Assembly: GCA_020025915.1 (NCBI GenBank)
Contig: JAHHRH010000036.1
Span: 1-13,830, forward strand
Source: Sutterella sp.
GTDB lineage: Bacteria > Pseudomonadota > Gammaproteobacteria > Burkholderiales > Burkholderiaceae_F
Direction: 5' to 3'
Length of the DNA stretch: 13,830 bases
The position numbers were made by a program, and so were the translations under genes. How positions within the stretch are numbered: the first letter of the stretch is position 1; each line of letters starts with the position of its first letter. Shown piece after piece: positions 13,754 to 13,830 of the stretch. The notes beneath the pieces were generated by a model. It was not told where the DNA came from. It searched no databases and saw nothing but the letters and a program-made list of their open reading frames with translations.

Positions 13754-13830
13754 AATCACGCCCGAGTCTCCATTTATGAACTATCCCCACTTTGTGAGAC
13801 AGTTTTAACAACGGCGGTTTAGACGCCACT

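Overview
The window looks like a piece of a betaproteobacterial chromosome, probably Burkholderiales and possibly the gut family Sutterellaceae. This is inferred from a TctC/TctB/TctA cluster with a Bug-type binding protein, an FNR/ANR-type regulator divergent from hemN, and moderate GC. No rRNA or species marker is present, so the family-level guess is weak.

Region 1 (1-3218) is accessory DNA. It holds nine short, tightly packed + strand genes of about 79-170 codons. Most overlap the next gene by a few bases (ATGA or TGATG junctions) or by 11-20 bases, so they form one translationally coupled operon. None has a function I recognise except the last, which has an AlpA/excisionase-like winged helix-turn-helix. 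The operon stops about 150 bp before a tRNA-Gly(UCC) gene. The likely reading is the right-hand end of an integrated element (prophage or integrative element) whose integrase lies outside the window. A direct repeat (TGTGGTAA twice) and a very strong terminator hairpin fill the gap before the tRNA.

Region 2 (3219-6980) is host-like. It holds tRNA-Gly with its own terminator, a convergent Nudix hydrolase, a DadA-like FAD oxidoreductase, and a fused NAD(P)HX epimerase/dehydratase (NnrE-NnrD) ending at a terminator.

Region 3 (6990-11250) holds a - strand tripartite tricarboxylate transporter operon in the order tctC-tctB-tctA, driven by a near-consensus sigma70 promoter. A cytoplasmic glycerophosphodiester phosphodiesterase (UgpQ-like) runs divergently from it, and its leader contains a series of short inverted repeats.

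Region 4 (11250-13830) holds an FNR-family oxygen sensor with four plausible Fe-S cysteines, divergent from hemN (oxygen-independent coproporphyrinogen III oxidase). Between them is an FNR box placed as expected for a class II activated hemN promoter. Together they form a small switch for heme synthesis without oxygen.
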